Source: JAQCEJ01 sp040881995 (GTDB taxonomy: Bacteria > Planctomycetota > Planctomycetia > Planctomycetales > Planctomycetaceae). From it: a stretch of DNA of 52,671 bases. The notes below the pieces were generated by a model that was given only the letters and a program-made list of their open reading frames with translations, did not search any database and was not told the DNA's origin. Below are positions 25,802-35,880 of the stretch, in pieces (position 1 is the first letter of the stretch; each line of letters opens with the position of its first letter). The DNA is taken from contig JBBECD010000258.1 of the NCBI GenBank assembly GCA_040881995.1, forward strand, positions 1 to 52,671, written 5' to 3'. The translations under genes and the position numbers were made by a program.

Positions 25802-27643
25802 TCAGTTTTCGAGCGGGTCATCGTCGCCTGGAGCGCTCTTGGCCGGGAGAAACGTCTGCACGCGTTCAAACGGCTGATTCGCCGGCGGGACCGGTACGGC
25901 ATGTTCCGCGGCGTGTTGCGCGGCTTCGCGTTGCAGCGCGGAACGCAAATCGCTTAGTTGTTCGAACGTCCCCAGACTGGCCATGAGCTGCATCTCGGCG
26001 GCGCCGGCGCCGCGGGGATCGTGGCGGTCGGCGGTATCCGCCGCCAGTTCCGACAAGGCGTCTCGCTGGTGCGCGGTCCATTCCTGCTTCGGTTCGAAGC
26101 CCGACTGCTCCCACTGTTGCCGCACGTTTTGGCCCGCCATCCACGCCTGCAGCACGTCGCCTAGCGACGCCGTCCCGTTCTGATACAACTCCAGTTCGGA
26201 CTGGTACAACGCTCCGCTCGCGGCGAAACTTTGCGTATAGGCGTTTTGTGCCAGGTCGCCATTCCCTTGCAGTTGGGCGACTTGCGCGGTGAGCGAGAGC
26301 ACCTCCGCCTGAGTCGCCAGCACGTGGTCGATGCGTCCCACGCCGGCGGTCTCACCCGTCGTCTCAAAAGGATTGGGAATGACTTCGCCGTAGGCAAGCG
26401 GCGTCTGCCGCGTGGCGGAGCGAGATTGCAGATCGTCGAAGTCGCGCAGCTCGGCGAATTCATCGTCCGGTCCCAGACCCGTTCCGTCGGGACCGATGTC
26501 GGCGAGTTCGTGCAGCCGGCCGTCGTTCATAAAGATGGAAACCAGTTCGTTCGTTCCCATATTCGCTTTGCTCTCGAACCAGCCTTCGGTGGTCTCTCCC
26601 GTCGTTTGCAGCAGTCGACCGTATGCCGCTAACGCCTGCTCCATCGCCTCGCGTTGCTGCGGTTCCATGTTGGCCGACGAAGCGGGCAAGAGAAAGCGGG
26701 CCGCCTGCGTGACTTCCTGCAACGTGGCCAGGCCGATTCCATAATCGCGCAGGCGTTGTTCGAACAGCCGGCCGGCCGCCGCGGCACGCTGTGATTCCGC
26801 CCGTGCCTTCTGCGTACGATCTTGTTGTTGCTCGGCGAGTTTAATGGCGGTATCGGCCGCCAGCACCTCGGCGAGAAGCACTTCGGCCCCCCAGCGTCCG
26901 GCACCCGGCTGATCGAGCGACGCTATCTGCCGGCCCGCCGCACGCAACAGTGCGCTCTGCACGTCGAGGGCGCGCGCGACGGTCTCGGGCTTGTCGAGAA
27001 TTTCCGCCGAGACGGTTTTCAGCTTGAGCGACAGATCGAGCAGCTTCGAATACTCCGTGAACGACGTGTGCCCTTCGCGAAACGCGCTTTCGCCGGCGGC
27101 CAACAACTGGTCGGACTGCCGCAACGCCGCGGCGACGTTTTGCTTTTCTTCCGGCGTCAGTGGGCGTCGAACGAAGACCGTGGTTTGCGTCTTGTTCGTG
27201 AAGTCGGCGACGCGGCCTTGAACGGCGGGCCGATTCACGGGATTTTCGGCCGTGCCGGGGATTCGTCCATCCTCGTTCGCACCAGAATTTTTGAGTTCGA
27301 ATTCCTGATATCGTTTCGCTGCCGGATTGCGGCCGCCGTGGGGACGCGTGCGATTCGAGCCCGGCGCGGGAATCTTTCGTTCGACCGGAGCGTCAAGCGT
27401 CGGGCGGGGCAGGTCTTCGACTTCGGACGCATCGATTTCGGGAAACGAAAACGGGTCGTCCAAGAGATCGACGGCCGAATCGATCGCGGAATTCGCAGGC
27501 GTTTCGTCGCCGAAATCGGGGAAGTCCTGCGCCCGGCCGATACGGCATTCGCCGCCGACGGCGGTCATTGAAATGGTCAACAACAAGCGGGGCCACCATT
27601 GGCTTTTGTGCCAACGAAACAGCGATTTGTGCCGATTGTCCAT
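25802..27643 (-). CDS. Secreted helical protein of unknown function
   Basis: A 613-residue protein. A long-n-region signal peptide (hydrophobic about 17-35) is followed by a Pro-rich linker, then long helical, Ala/Gln/Glu-rich stretches from about 130 to the end. The layout resembles planctomycete TolC-like outer membrane efflux proteins, but no TolC signature is secure. The start at 27643 has GGGAGGAAGG, the strongest Shine-Dalgarno in the window; the frame extends upstream to 27793. Without neighbouring membrane-fusion or pump genes, an efflux role is only a possibility. Confidence 0.7.
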   Translation of the reverse strand: MDNRHKSLFRWHKSQWWPRLLLTISMTAVGGECRIGRAQDFPDFGDETPANSAIDSAVDLLDDPFSFPEIDASEVEDLPRPTLDAPVERKIPAPGSNRTRPHGGRNPAAKRYQEFELKNSGANEDGRIPGTAENPVNRPAVQGRVADFTNKTQTTVFVRRPLTPEEKQNVAAALRQSDQLLAAGESAFREGHTSFTEYSKLLDLSLKLKTVSAEILDKPETVARALDVQSALLRAAGRQIASLDQPGAGRWGAEVLLAEVLAADTAIKLAEQQQDRTQKARAESQRAAAAGRLFEQRLRDYGIGLATLQEVTQAARFLLPASSANMEPQQREAMEQALAAYGRLLQTTGETTEGWFESKANMGTNELVSIFMNDGRLHELADIGPDGTGLGPDDEFAELRDFDDLQSRSATRQTPLAYGEVIPNPFETTGETAGVGRIDHVLATQAEVLSLTAQVAQLQGNGDLAQNAYTQSFAASGALYQSELELYQNGTASLGDVLQAWMAGQNVRQQWEQSGFEPKQEWTAHQRDALSELAADTADRHDPRGAGAAEMQLMASLGTFEQLSDLRSALQREAAQHAAEHAVPVPPANQPFERVQTFLPAKSAPGDDDPLEN

Positions 27644-28125
27644 TCGCCTTCCTCCCTGTACGGTCGCAACCGCGACGAGGCGGGTCCGCAGCACCGACGA
27701 TTCCCTCACGAGGAAGAGGCTATCCCTGCTTCGTGAGGACGTAATCCGGGCCTCGCCGGGGCGGGTACGTGCGGGCGCACTCGATGAGTCCATTCCTGAT
27801 TATATACATCGGAAATCGGCCGAGACATCCCGCACTTAAAGCGCGGGCGCATGCGCAAAGTTGAAAAGAAATCGACGATTTTCGGCCAAATTCCCGAAAG
27901 GCAGCCGAATTTGACTCTCGCCGGGTTTTTTCTGCTCCCTCGCATATGCTTTTTGACTTGCGCTGTTTTCTGATCGGCTCTGTTTCATCCCTTCCCCTCT
28001 GAGAGGTGGCCGCAGGCAGGATGAGGGGCTTTGAAGAATAGGATCAAGGGGAAAGGATGAAGGATGAGTCAGAAAAAAAGCAATGAACGTCCTCTTTGAC
28101 TCATCCTTCATCCTTCTGATCACGT
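27644..28125. repeat. Gap with family C and D repeats
   Basis: The 480-base gap contains a family C copy (27990-28028) and a family D inverted repeat: AAGGATGAAGGATGAGTCA at 28053-28071 and its exact reverse complement at 28097-28115. The rest (27644-27985) shows no gene or obvious site. The inverted repeat lies ten bases after the stop of the SASA-fold gene and could terminate it. Confidence 0.75.
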
Positions 28126-29004
28126 CTAGCGGCTGATGAAATCGCGATTCAGTCTGACCGCATCGGCATCGTCGATCGATTGTTGCATCTTCGATTGGGC
28201 ATCCATCATCGCTTTGGCGTATCGCAGTCCCAGTTCGCGGGCGGCGGCGGCGCTAAACGTCTCTAAGTCCCGCCGTTGAAGATTTTGAGTGTAAACGCAT
28301 TCGGTAAATGGAACTTCTTTGGGGAGGTTCTCAAGCCCCTCGTTGACGAGATACGCATACGGCAGCCGATTCGGTCGAACGAAAGTTCCCAGTTTCCCGA
28401 CGACGAACGGCAACTTGGGCTCGCCGAGATCGTGCCGGAAATCGCGGACCAAGTTCCCCAGCCGGATGCCGTAGGTCGCGGCCTTGGCCCGCTGCCGGGC
28501 ATCCCATTCCCCCTGGTGCCAGATCACTCCTTTGAGCGTGCCGACTTTCATCGCCTCCCTGGCGCGAACGAGGGCGTCGACGTACAAGTCTTCTCCTTTT
28601 TCCCAGTGCTTGAGCGACGACCCCTCCACCGCGCAGGGAATCAAACCGATGGTGACGTCTTCGTCCTGGTCGGCGAGATATTTGGCGAAAGTGAAACCCG
28701 GTCCCACGCCGTCCCGCATGGGATTTCGCCGATGCAGCGGTTCAACCGCGGGGATCCATTGCCGTTGATTGTTCATCGTAATCACGCGCGGATGGGGTTC
28801 TTGATCTTCCTCCGCGATCACGCCGCGCCCCACCATGTTCTCTTGACCCATCAGCAGATAGAGATGCAGGTTCTGCTTGGGGGGAAGTTCGTCGGGCGTA
28901 AAATAATCGTCCCGCGCCGCGACCGATCGGCTCCCGCCGACGAACAAGCCGATTATTAGGGCTGACATCCACACGCCGCGGCGTCGGAAAAACATCTGAA
29001 GCAT
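28126..29004 (-). CDS. SASA-fold esterase-like protein lacking catalytic residues
   Basis: A 292-residue exported protein of the sialate O-acetylesterase (SASA, SGNH-hydrolase) family. A signal segment (about 12-30) precedes block I. The usual GQSNM nucleophile motif reads GQENM (53-57), with Glu55 in place of Ser. The WHQGEWD block (162-168) is intact. The final DGxHF-type block reads DLETF (246-250), so the catalytic His is also replaced. Both changes are clear in the codons. Hydrolase activity in the usual way is unlikely; it may bind a substrate or use other chemistry. The start at 29004 has AAGGG upstream. It lies downstream of two sulfatases on the same strand. Confidence 0.8.
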   Translation of the reverse strand: MLQMFFRRRGVWMSALIIGLFVGGSRSVAARDDYFTPDELPPKQNLHLYLLMGQENMVGRGVIAEEDQEPHPRVITMNNQRQWIPAVEPLHRRNPMRDGVGPGFTFAKYLADQDEDVTIGLIPCAVEGSSLKHWEKGEDLYVDALVRAREAMKVGTLKGVIWHQGEWDARQRAKAATYGIRLGNLVRDFRHDLGEPKLPFVVGKLGTFVRPNRLPYAYLVNEGLENLPKEVPFTECVYTQNLQRRDLETFSAAAARELGLRYAKAMMDAQSKMQQSIDDADAVRLNRDFISR

Positions 29005-29020
29005 GATCGAACCCTTCTTA

Positions 29021-29046
29021 TGTAGGAGTACAGGCTTTTGGCCTGC
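29021..29046. repeat. Dispersed palindromic repeat, family A (single arm)
   Basis: TGTAGGAGTACAGGCTTTTG plus GCCTGC. Other copies are at 33454-33480, 33529-33552, 40040-40124 (three arms) and 52432-52496 (two arms). It ends just before the ribosome binding region of the SASA-fold gene. Confidence 0.75.
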
Positions 29047-29162
29047 GATATCCCTGCGTCTCTCCATACTACTCGGAAGAACCGCCCGATTCCAAATGGT
29101 TTTTGCCCTTAAATGACGAGTCTCCGACGAAGTATCGACGGAAAAACCGGCAAAAACGGTCG

Positions 29163-30584
29163 TTAGGGCTTTGCGTTGACGGCGGCGAGATCGGCGAGCA
29201 CGTCGGCATGGCGGTCTCGCAGAAATTTCGCCATTCGCACGACCACCTCGGGCTCCGCAGCGCTGACGTCGTTTGTCTCGGACGGATCGCCCGCCAGATT
29301 GTACAACTCGAATGAATTAAGCTCGGCATCGGCGAGCAGTTTCCAGTCGCCGTCGCGTACGGCGACCTTCGGCGTGCCGATCGCGCGATCGTACTGCCAG
29401 TACAACGGCCGTTCGCGGCGGTATGTTTTATCGCCTAAGATTGCCGGCAGAATGTCGCTGCCGTCATTTTTCGGGACGGCGCTTGGGTCAATGCCCGCCA
29501 GCCGACAACAGGTCGTCAGCAGATCGAGAGCGCACAGCGGAAGATCGGTCTTCATCCCCGCTTCGATTTCGACGGGCCAGCGAAATATGCCAGGAACGCG
29601 AATCCCACCTTCGTACAAGTGCAGTTTCATCCCGCGGAGCGGTTTCGCCGTTCCGTACGATCGGCTCGATTTGGGTCCATAACGGTTAAGCGTCTCTGGA
29701 CCGTTGTCGCTGGTGAATAAGACGAACGGAGTTCCGCTGACGTCGAAGGCGTCGAGCGCATCGAACAGCCGGCCGACTTCATGATCCATCTGCGTGACGT
29801 TTCCGTAATACTCGGCTTTCTCTGCGGGCATGACGTCCGCATAACGCCGGGTGAATTCGGGAGCGGTCGCGATCACCTCGTGCGGCGAATGAAACCAGAC
29901 GCACAACAGATAGGGCTGCTTGGGCGCACGCTCGTGGCGCGACTTCAACCAGGCAACCGCTTCGTCGACGATGATCGTGCTCGAATAACCTGCGAGCGGA
30001 CCAATCGCCGCGCCGTTGCGGACGAAATTCAGCGGGTTGTGATGCGTCGGCATCGAGTTGTTCTGCGTCGAGAACCAATGCGCGAATCCGTGATCGTCCG
30101 GCTGCGGCTGTTCGGGGGAATTGAAATGCCCGTTGCAATGCCATTTTCCCACGTGACAGGTTTCGTAGCCCGCTTCGGAGAGCAGCGAGGCGATCGTTCG
30201 CTCTTGCTTGTGGAGATGCATCGGGCTCCCTTCGGGAATCCAGTCGACGATCCCCAACCGGTTCGGCACCTTCCCCGATAACAATCCCGCGCGCGACGGC
30301 GAACAGACCGGAGCCGCCGCATAAAATGACGTGCACAATAACCCGTCATTGGCCAGGGCGTCGAGATGCGGCGTCTCGATTTCGGGGTTTCCGTAACACC
30401 CCAAGTCGCCGTACCCCAAATCGTCGCAGAGAATGATCACGATGTTCGGACGCGACATTTTTTCGTCGGCGCGAACCGGATTTCCGATCACCCCGACGAA
30501 GCCGACAACCAGTGCCGTCCACAATATCCAGCGGAAACTGCTAACGAAATAATCAGCGCGCACAGTGTGAGAGCAGGTCTTCAT
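29163..30584 (-). CDS. Sulfatase
   Basis: A type I sulfatase of 473 residues, exported (hydrophobic segment about 18-38). It hydrolyses sulfate esters, using a formylglycine made from the Cys in CSPSR (residues 94-98). The metal-binding DDLGYGDLGCYG is at 54-65 and the downstream FTSDNGPETL supplies further metal ligands. The C-terminal NLAGDPSETNDV-type stretch is standard for sulfatases. The frame is open to 30734; the ATG at 30584 begins the signal segment. A second sulfatase lies 50 bases upstream on the same strand. The pair suggests breakdown of sulfated polysaccharides. No maturase gene (SUMF1 or anSME) is in the window. Confidence 0.92.
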   Translation of the reverse strand: MKTCSHTVRADYFVSSFRWILWTALVVGFVGVIGNPVRADEKMSRPNIVIILCDDLGYGDLGCYGNPEIETPHLDALANDGLLCTSFYAAAPVCSPSRAGLLSGKVPNRLGIVDWIPEGSPMHLHKQERTIASLLSEAGYETCHVGKWHCNGHFNSPEQPQPDDHGFAHWFSTQNNSMPTHHNPLNFVRNGAAIGPLAGYSSTIIVDEAVAWLKSRHERAPKQPYLLCVWFHSPHEVIATAPEFTRRYADVMPAEKAEYYGNVTQMDHEVGRLFDALDAFDVSGTPFVLFTSDNGPETLNRYGPKSSRSYGTAKPLRGMKLHLYEGGIRVPGIFRWPVEIEAGMKTDLPLCALDLLTTCCRLAGIDPSAVPKNDGSDILPAILGDKTYRRERPLYWQYDRAIGTPKVAVRDGDWKLLADAELNSFELYNLAGDPSETNDVSAAEPEVVVRMAKFLRDRHADVLADLAAVNAKP

Positions 30585-30634
30585 CGGCGGAATTCCACAG
30601 CACAGGCGCGAACGGCTCGACGCCTGCACGACGA

Positions 30635-32398
30635 TTAGCGAGACACTACCCAGCCGTTCAAATTCGTTTCGCGTTTCACAGAACAATCGCAGTGCTTCAC
30701 GGTACGGCAATTCATCGCGGAAACATCCCAGCAAATGCGGGAAACGTCGTCGTAGGGGTCGGTGTCACGACAGCCGTTATGCAGCACATATCTGCGATAA
30801 TTCCCCCCGCGGCAGATATTCGACGAATCCATCCGGCGTATTTTTCCCGTGCGGCGAATGCGCAGGCGGTTGCGACGGCGAATTTCGCGGCGAGTTTCTT
30901 CCACCCGGTCGTTCGGTTTTTGCACCACCGGCTTGAGCGGATAGACGTTCGATTCGCTCCGCGCGGCGCTCATCAGCTCGATCAACTTTTCAACGACTTC
31001 GGGCTGCTGTTGTGACAGATCGGTCTGCTCGGACGGGTCGGCTTCGAGATCGTACAGTTCGACCGGGCCGCCGACCGTGCGAATCAACTTCCACTTCCCC
31101 GAACGAACGGCCTGTCGCGAGCCTCCCTCGTGAAATTCCCAGTACAAATATTCGTGCGGCTTCTGTTGTTCGGGTCGGCCGAGCAACGTCGGCAAGTACG
31201 AGATGCCGTCGATTCCCTCCGGCGGCGCCGCTTCCGCCAGCGAGCAAGCGGTGGGGAGCAAGTCCCACAAAGCGCAGACGTGATCGGTGACGGTGTTCTC
31301 GGGGACTTTGCCGGGCCACTGTGCGATCAGCGGCACGCGGATGCCTCCTTCGTGCATGGACCGCTTATACCCGCTGAAGACGCCCGAACTCTGAAAGAAT
31401 GCAGGGTCGGCACCTCCCTCTTTATGCGGGCCGTTGTCGCTGGAAAAGATCACCAGCGTGTCGTCGTCGATTTCGAGTTTTTTCAGCAGCGCGAGAATCT
31501 CACCGACGCTGCGGTCCATCCGCGTAATCATCGCCGCATGATTTTTCTGCGGCTGCGGCCACGGTTTGTCGGAGTAGGGCGCGTCGTCGGGGACTTCCAT
31601 CCCTTCGAGTCCCGCCTCGTTATTGGCATGGGGGATGATGAACGCGAGATAGAGGAAGAACGGCGCCGCCTGATTCTTCTCGATGTAACTCATCGCCTCG
31701 GCGGTCAGCAGGTCGTGTGAGAATTGCGTCTTTTTGATCGCCACCCCGCCGCGGCCGATCGATTTGACGACGTTTCCGCGGACGGGCCACTGCGCCGAAT
31801 TCTTCCACAGAAAATCGGGGAAATGATTGTGCGCGTGTCCGTTTTCGAGATAGCCGAAAAATTCCTCGAACCCGCATTGCTCGGGATGTCCTGGTGCGGG
31901 GTTTTCACCCGCGCCCCATTTGCCGATCGCCGCCGTCCGGTAACCAGCGTCTTTCATCGCCCGGCCGATCGTCGTCTCCTGCGAATCGAGCAGCGCACCT
32001 TGATTTCCGCGAACGAGCGTGTGCCCGGTGTGTTTGCCCGTCAACAGCGCGCAGCGCGACGGTGCGCAAACGGTGCACCCGGCGTAATGATCGGTAAACC
32101 GCATCCCCGTCTCGGCCATCTTGTCGATGTTCGGCGTGTGAATCGTCTTTTGACCGTAACATCCCAGCTCGCCGTATCCGAGATCGTCCGCCAGAATAAA
32201 GATCACATTCGGCTGGCGCGGCGGCGCGGGGGACGCCGTCGCTTGATCCTGCGCGGCGAGTGGCTGCCCTCCGCTCGCGAGGAAGAGACACAACGCCGTC
32301 GCCGACACGATCGCCATGTTCGTCACAGCGCGACAGACCGGTCGGCGCATCGAGCGCGGCCGGGTGGAATGGGGGTTATCGACCGGAATTCCGGTCAT
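30635..32398 (-). CDS. Sulfatase with an unusual C-terminal tail
   Basis: A type I sulfatase of 587 residues with a signal segment (about 26-49), DDLGYGELGCYG (71-82) and formylglycine motif CAPSR (111-115). FSSDNGPHKEGG supplies the second metal region. The arylsulfatase-A-like domain ends near residue 498 (SNVYPLKPVV), yet the frame runs on for about 90 residues of Arg-rich then Cys-rich sequence (six Cys in the last 60). Sulfatases normally end near that point. The tail may be read-through after loss of a stop or a frameshift, or a real extension. AGGAG eight bases before the ATG at 32398 fixes the start. It probably forms an operon with the next sulfatase. Confidence 0.9.
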   Translation of the reverse strand: MTGIPVDNPHSTRPRSMRRPVCRAVTNMAIVSATALCLFLASGGQPLAAQDQATASPAPPRQPNVIFILADDLGYGELGCYGQKTIHTPNIDKMAETGMRFTDHYAGCTVCAPSRCALLTGKHTGHTLVRGNQGALLDSQETTIGRAMKDAGYRTAAIGKWGAGENPAPGHPEQCGFEEFFGYLENGHAHNHFPDFLWKNSAQWPVRGNVVKSIGRGGVAIKKTQFSHDLLTAEAMSYIEKNQAAPFFLYLAFIIPHANNEAGLEGMEVPDDAPYSDKPWPQPQKNHAAMITRMDRSVGEILALLKKLEIDDDTLVIFSSDNGPHKEGGADPAFFQSSGVFSGYKRSMHEGGIRVPLIAQWPGKVPENTVTDHVCALWDLLPTACSLAEAAPPEGIDGISYLPTLLGRPEQQKPHEYLYWEFHEGGSRQAVRSGKWKLIRTVGGPVELYDLEADPSEQTDLSQQQPEVVEKLIELMSAARSESNVYPLKPVVQKPNDRVEETRREIRRRNRLRIRRTGKIRRMDSSNICRGGNYRRYVLHNGCRDTDPYDDVSRICWDVSAMNCRTVKHCDCSVKRETNLNGWVVSR

Positions 32399-32804
32399 GG
32401 AGCGGACTCCTGCTTCCTCGGAATGAGGAACATCGGTTAGAAATGTTCGAAAAAAAACGCTGAAATCACCGGCACCCACAAGAGGAAGGCCGCGCCCGGA
32501 TGAACTGAGCCATCCCACTATCGTCATTCCTCATCCCATCAGTGTACCGTGATTCCACCGCCTCGCAAACCGCCACGATCGGCGATTTCCGGCAGGCCTT
32601 CGAAAATTACAACCGTCACAACTGCTGTATTTCCCTTTCTTTCATGGACTCGAATCGCGATTTTAGATCGTACGAACCGCATCCGCAGTTGTTATCTCCG
32701 CCGAGGCTATTAGAATGAAATGCGTCCGGCCAATGCTGCCGAATACGTCACGCGACGCTTCAGCTTGCAGCGTTCACTCCGTCAAGAATATCGGGAGCCG
32801 ACAT
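32399..32804. other. Divergent intergenic region
   Basis: About 400 bases separate the divergent sulfatase and redoxin genes. It must hold both promoters, but no clear -35/-10 pair, operator or palindrome could be picked out. The GGGAG Shine-Dalgarno of the redoxin gene is near its right end. Confidence 0.5.
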
Positions 32805-33446
32805 ATGAAATCGATTTTCTCCGCCACGTGGCTCATTTGTGGAATCGCGCTCGCCGCCGCGGTTCTGGCTGCTCCGGACGGGCGCGCCGGGGAATTCAAC
32901 CAGGTGCTGAGCATCGGCGATAAAGCTCCCGCGTGGAACGATCTGCCGGGGACCGACGACGAGAAACATTCGCTCGACGAGTTGAAGGGGAAGAGCGTCG
33001 TCGTCGTGGTCTTCACCTGCAACAGTTGCCCTTACGCGGTCGATTACGAAGATCGCCTCGTCTCGTTCGCGAAAAAATATGTCACGCCGGATTCCGGCGT
33101 GGCGCTCGTCGCCATCAACGTCAACAAGGTGGAAGCCGACTTACTGCCGCAGATGAAAGCCAAAGCCGAGGAGAAGGGTTTCACATTTCCGTATCTCTTC
33201 GATGAGACGCAGCAGATCGCCAAGGATTTCGGCGCGGGGAACACGCCCGAATTTTACGTGCTCGACCGCGACCGCAAGATCGTCTATATGGGGGCGATGG
33301 ACGACGACACCGACGCCGAGAAGGCGAAAGTCAATTACGTCGAAGCCGCCGTCGCAGCGGCCCTCAAGGGAGAAAAACCCGCGAAGGCCGAGACCATCCC
33401 GATCGGCTGCCGCATCCGTTTCGCCCGCGAGCGGAAGAAGTCGTGA
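32805..33446 (+). CDS. Exported peroxiredoxin-like redoxin
   Basis: A 213-residue protein with a signal peptide (about 1-28) and a thioredoxin fold of the PRX-like type found in planctomycetes. The redox motif is CNSCP (C72, C75) in the context VVFTCNSCPYAVDYEDR. The later cis-Pro region GAGNTPEFYVLDRDRKIVY is typical. It probably reduces or oxidises thiols or peroxides in the periplasm; the partner is unknown. GGGAG stands eight bases before the ATG. The gene is alone on its strand, and its end is marked by a family A inverted repeat shared with the convergent phosphodiesterase gene. Confidence 0.88.
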   Translation: MKSIFSATWLICGIALAAAVLAAPDGRAGEFNQVLSIGDKAPAWNDLPGTDDEKHSLDELKGKSVVVVVFTCNSCPYAVDYEDRLVSFAKKYVTPDSGVALVAINVNKVEADLLPQMKAKAEEKGFTFPYLFDETQQIAKDFGAGNTPEFYVLDRDRKIVYMGAMDDDTDAEKAKVNYVEAAVAAALKGEKPAKAETIPIGCRIRFARERKKS

Positions 33447-33453
33447 CGGTATT

Positions 33454-33552
33454 TGTAGGAGTACAGGCTTTAGCCTGCTGCCTTTCACTAAATTCTACTA
33501 ACGGCGATTTGTACGAGGCCGGAAGATTCAGGCTAAAGCCTGTACTCCGACG
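33454..33552. repeat. Family A inverted repeat between convergent genes
   Basis: TGTAGGAGTACAGGCTTTAG (33454-33473) with its tail pairs with CAGGCTAAAGCCTGTACTCC (33529-33548). Each arm is itself a small hairpin around AGGCTTTAGCCT. The 110-base gap between two convergent stop codons is almost wholly this structure, so a two-way terminator role is plausible. Confidence 0.75.
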
Positions 33553-33557
33553 AAAGA

Positions 33558-34892
<1,335 letters not shown>

Positions 34893-34911
34893 TAGACCAT
34901 CTTTCTTGCAT

Positions 34912-35045
34912 GGAATGACTAATGTCTAAATCCTAATGACTAAGGAATGACCAAATCCCAATGTCCCAATGCCAAACATTGCGCCCGTTTGGTCATTGGG
35001 ATTTGGGATTTCGTTAGTCATTCGTCATTAGGATTTAGTCATTCC
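34912..35045. repeat. Long imperfect inverted repeat, family E
   Basis: The left arm (34912-34977) and right arm (34987-35045) pair along most of their length, with inner segments such as GACCAAATCCCAATG and CATTGGGATTTGG. The loop is about ten bases. The 164-base gap between DUF1080 and phosphodiesterase genes is nearly all taken by it. It may attenuate read-through from the upstream dehydrogenase/DUF1080 genes. Confidence 0.75.
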
Positions 35046-35056
35046 TTCAGTAAAGA

Positions 35057-35821
35057 CTACTCCAGCACTTTCACCTTAATATTTTTGTAATACACCACGC
35101 TCGCGGGGTCGTGGGCCTGGAGGGCGAAACTGCCGCTGCTGAGTTTGCGGGTGCCTTCGACTTCATCGGGCTCGACGTAATCGACGACTTTTTCATCGTT
35201 GACGAAAATTTGAATGTGCTTTCCCTCGACGATGATTTTCTGCGTCCACCATTCGTTGTCCTTGGCGGGCGTTTCGAACAGTTTGACGACGTTGTACAGG
35301 CTGCCGGTCTTCACTGGGTCGCCCTGGCTGACGTTGACCTGTGCCTCGTGCCCGATTTCGGGCCAGCCTTCTTCCTGGAACTTGGTGTGAAAATAGATGC
35401 CCGAATTGCTGCCGGGCGTGGTCATCACGTCGGCGGTGAATTCGAAGTTCGTGAATTCCTCTTCGGTGAAGAGGTGCGCCCGCGGCCCGCTGACGACGAT
35501 CGTGCCGTCTTCGACTTTGAACTGGCCGTTGTCGCTGATCTTCCAACCCTCGAGATCTTCGCCGTTGAACAGCGTGATCCAGCCTTCATCGTCGTCTTCC
35601 GCTACGGGAGCGGCGGCTTCGGAATCTTCATAAGGAACCGGTGCAGGCTCGGGAGCGGCTTCGCCGTCATCCGTTGTCGCCGCCGTCGCTCCGGTTTCAC
35701 AGGTATTGCAAGTGTTGCAGGAATCGCAGCGATTGCGGCCGCGACGGCGTCGGCCGGCTTCGACCGAATCGATCGTCAACACACACGTCGCCAACAGCAG
35801 CCAGATTCCGAAGTTCTTCAT
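35057..35821 (-). CDS. DUF1080 (3-keto-disaccharide hydrolase family) protein
   Basis: A 254-residue exported protein. The signal peptide (1-22) is followed by an Arg stretch and a striking Cys cluster C32-x2-C35-x2-C38-x2-C41, then an acidic Pro/Glu linker (about 45-78). The DUF1080 concanavalin-like domain occupies 80-254 (GWITLFNGEDLEGWKI at its start; NIYFHTKF-like stretch as SGIYFHTKF). Some DUF1080 members hydrolyse 3-keto-glycosides; the substrate here is not known. GGAG precedes the start. It is 59 bases downstream of the heme dehydrogenase gene, likely in the same operon; no 3-keto-sugar-forming Gfo/Idh oxidoreductase is present in the window. Confidence 0.88.
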   Translation of the reverse strand: MKNFGIWLLLATCVLTIDSVEAGRRRRGRNRCDSCNTCNTCETGATAATTDDGEAAPEPAPVPYEDSEAAAPVAEDDDEGWITLFNGEDLEGWKISDNGQFKVEDGTIVVSGPRAHLFTEEEFTNFEFTADVMTTPGSNSGIYFHTKFQEEGWPEIGHEAQVNVSQGDPVKTGSLYNVVKLFETPAKDNEWWTQKIIVEGKHIQIFVNDEKVVDYVEPDEVEGTRKLSSGSFALQAHDPASVVYYKNIKVKVLE

Positions 35822-35880
35822 GAGCAGTTTCTCCTTAGTGCGTTCGTTTTGTTGTCTTCATCGATCTATGAACTCAAAGC

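Noticed and set aside
25307..25957. Short open frames in the palindrome cluster
   Set aside because: Several frames and both strands are open across the same GC palindromes, which indicates lack of stops rather than coding.
25802..27643. Naming the helical secreted protein TolC
   Set aside because: The helical pattern is suggestive, but no outer-membrane β-barrel signature or efflux neighbours were found.
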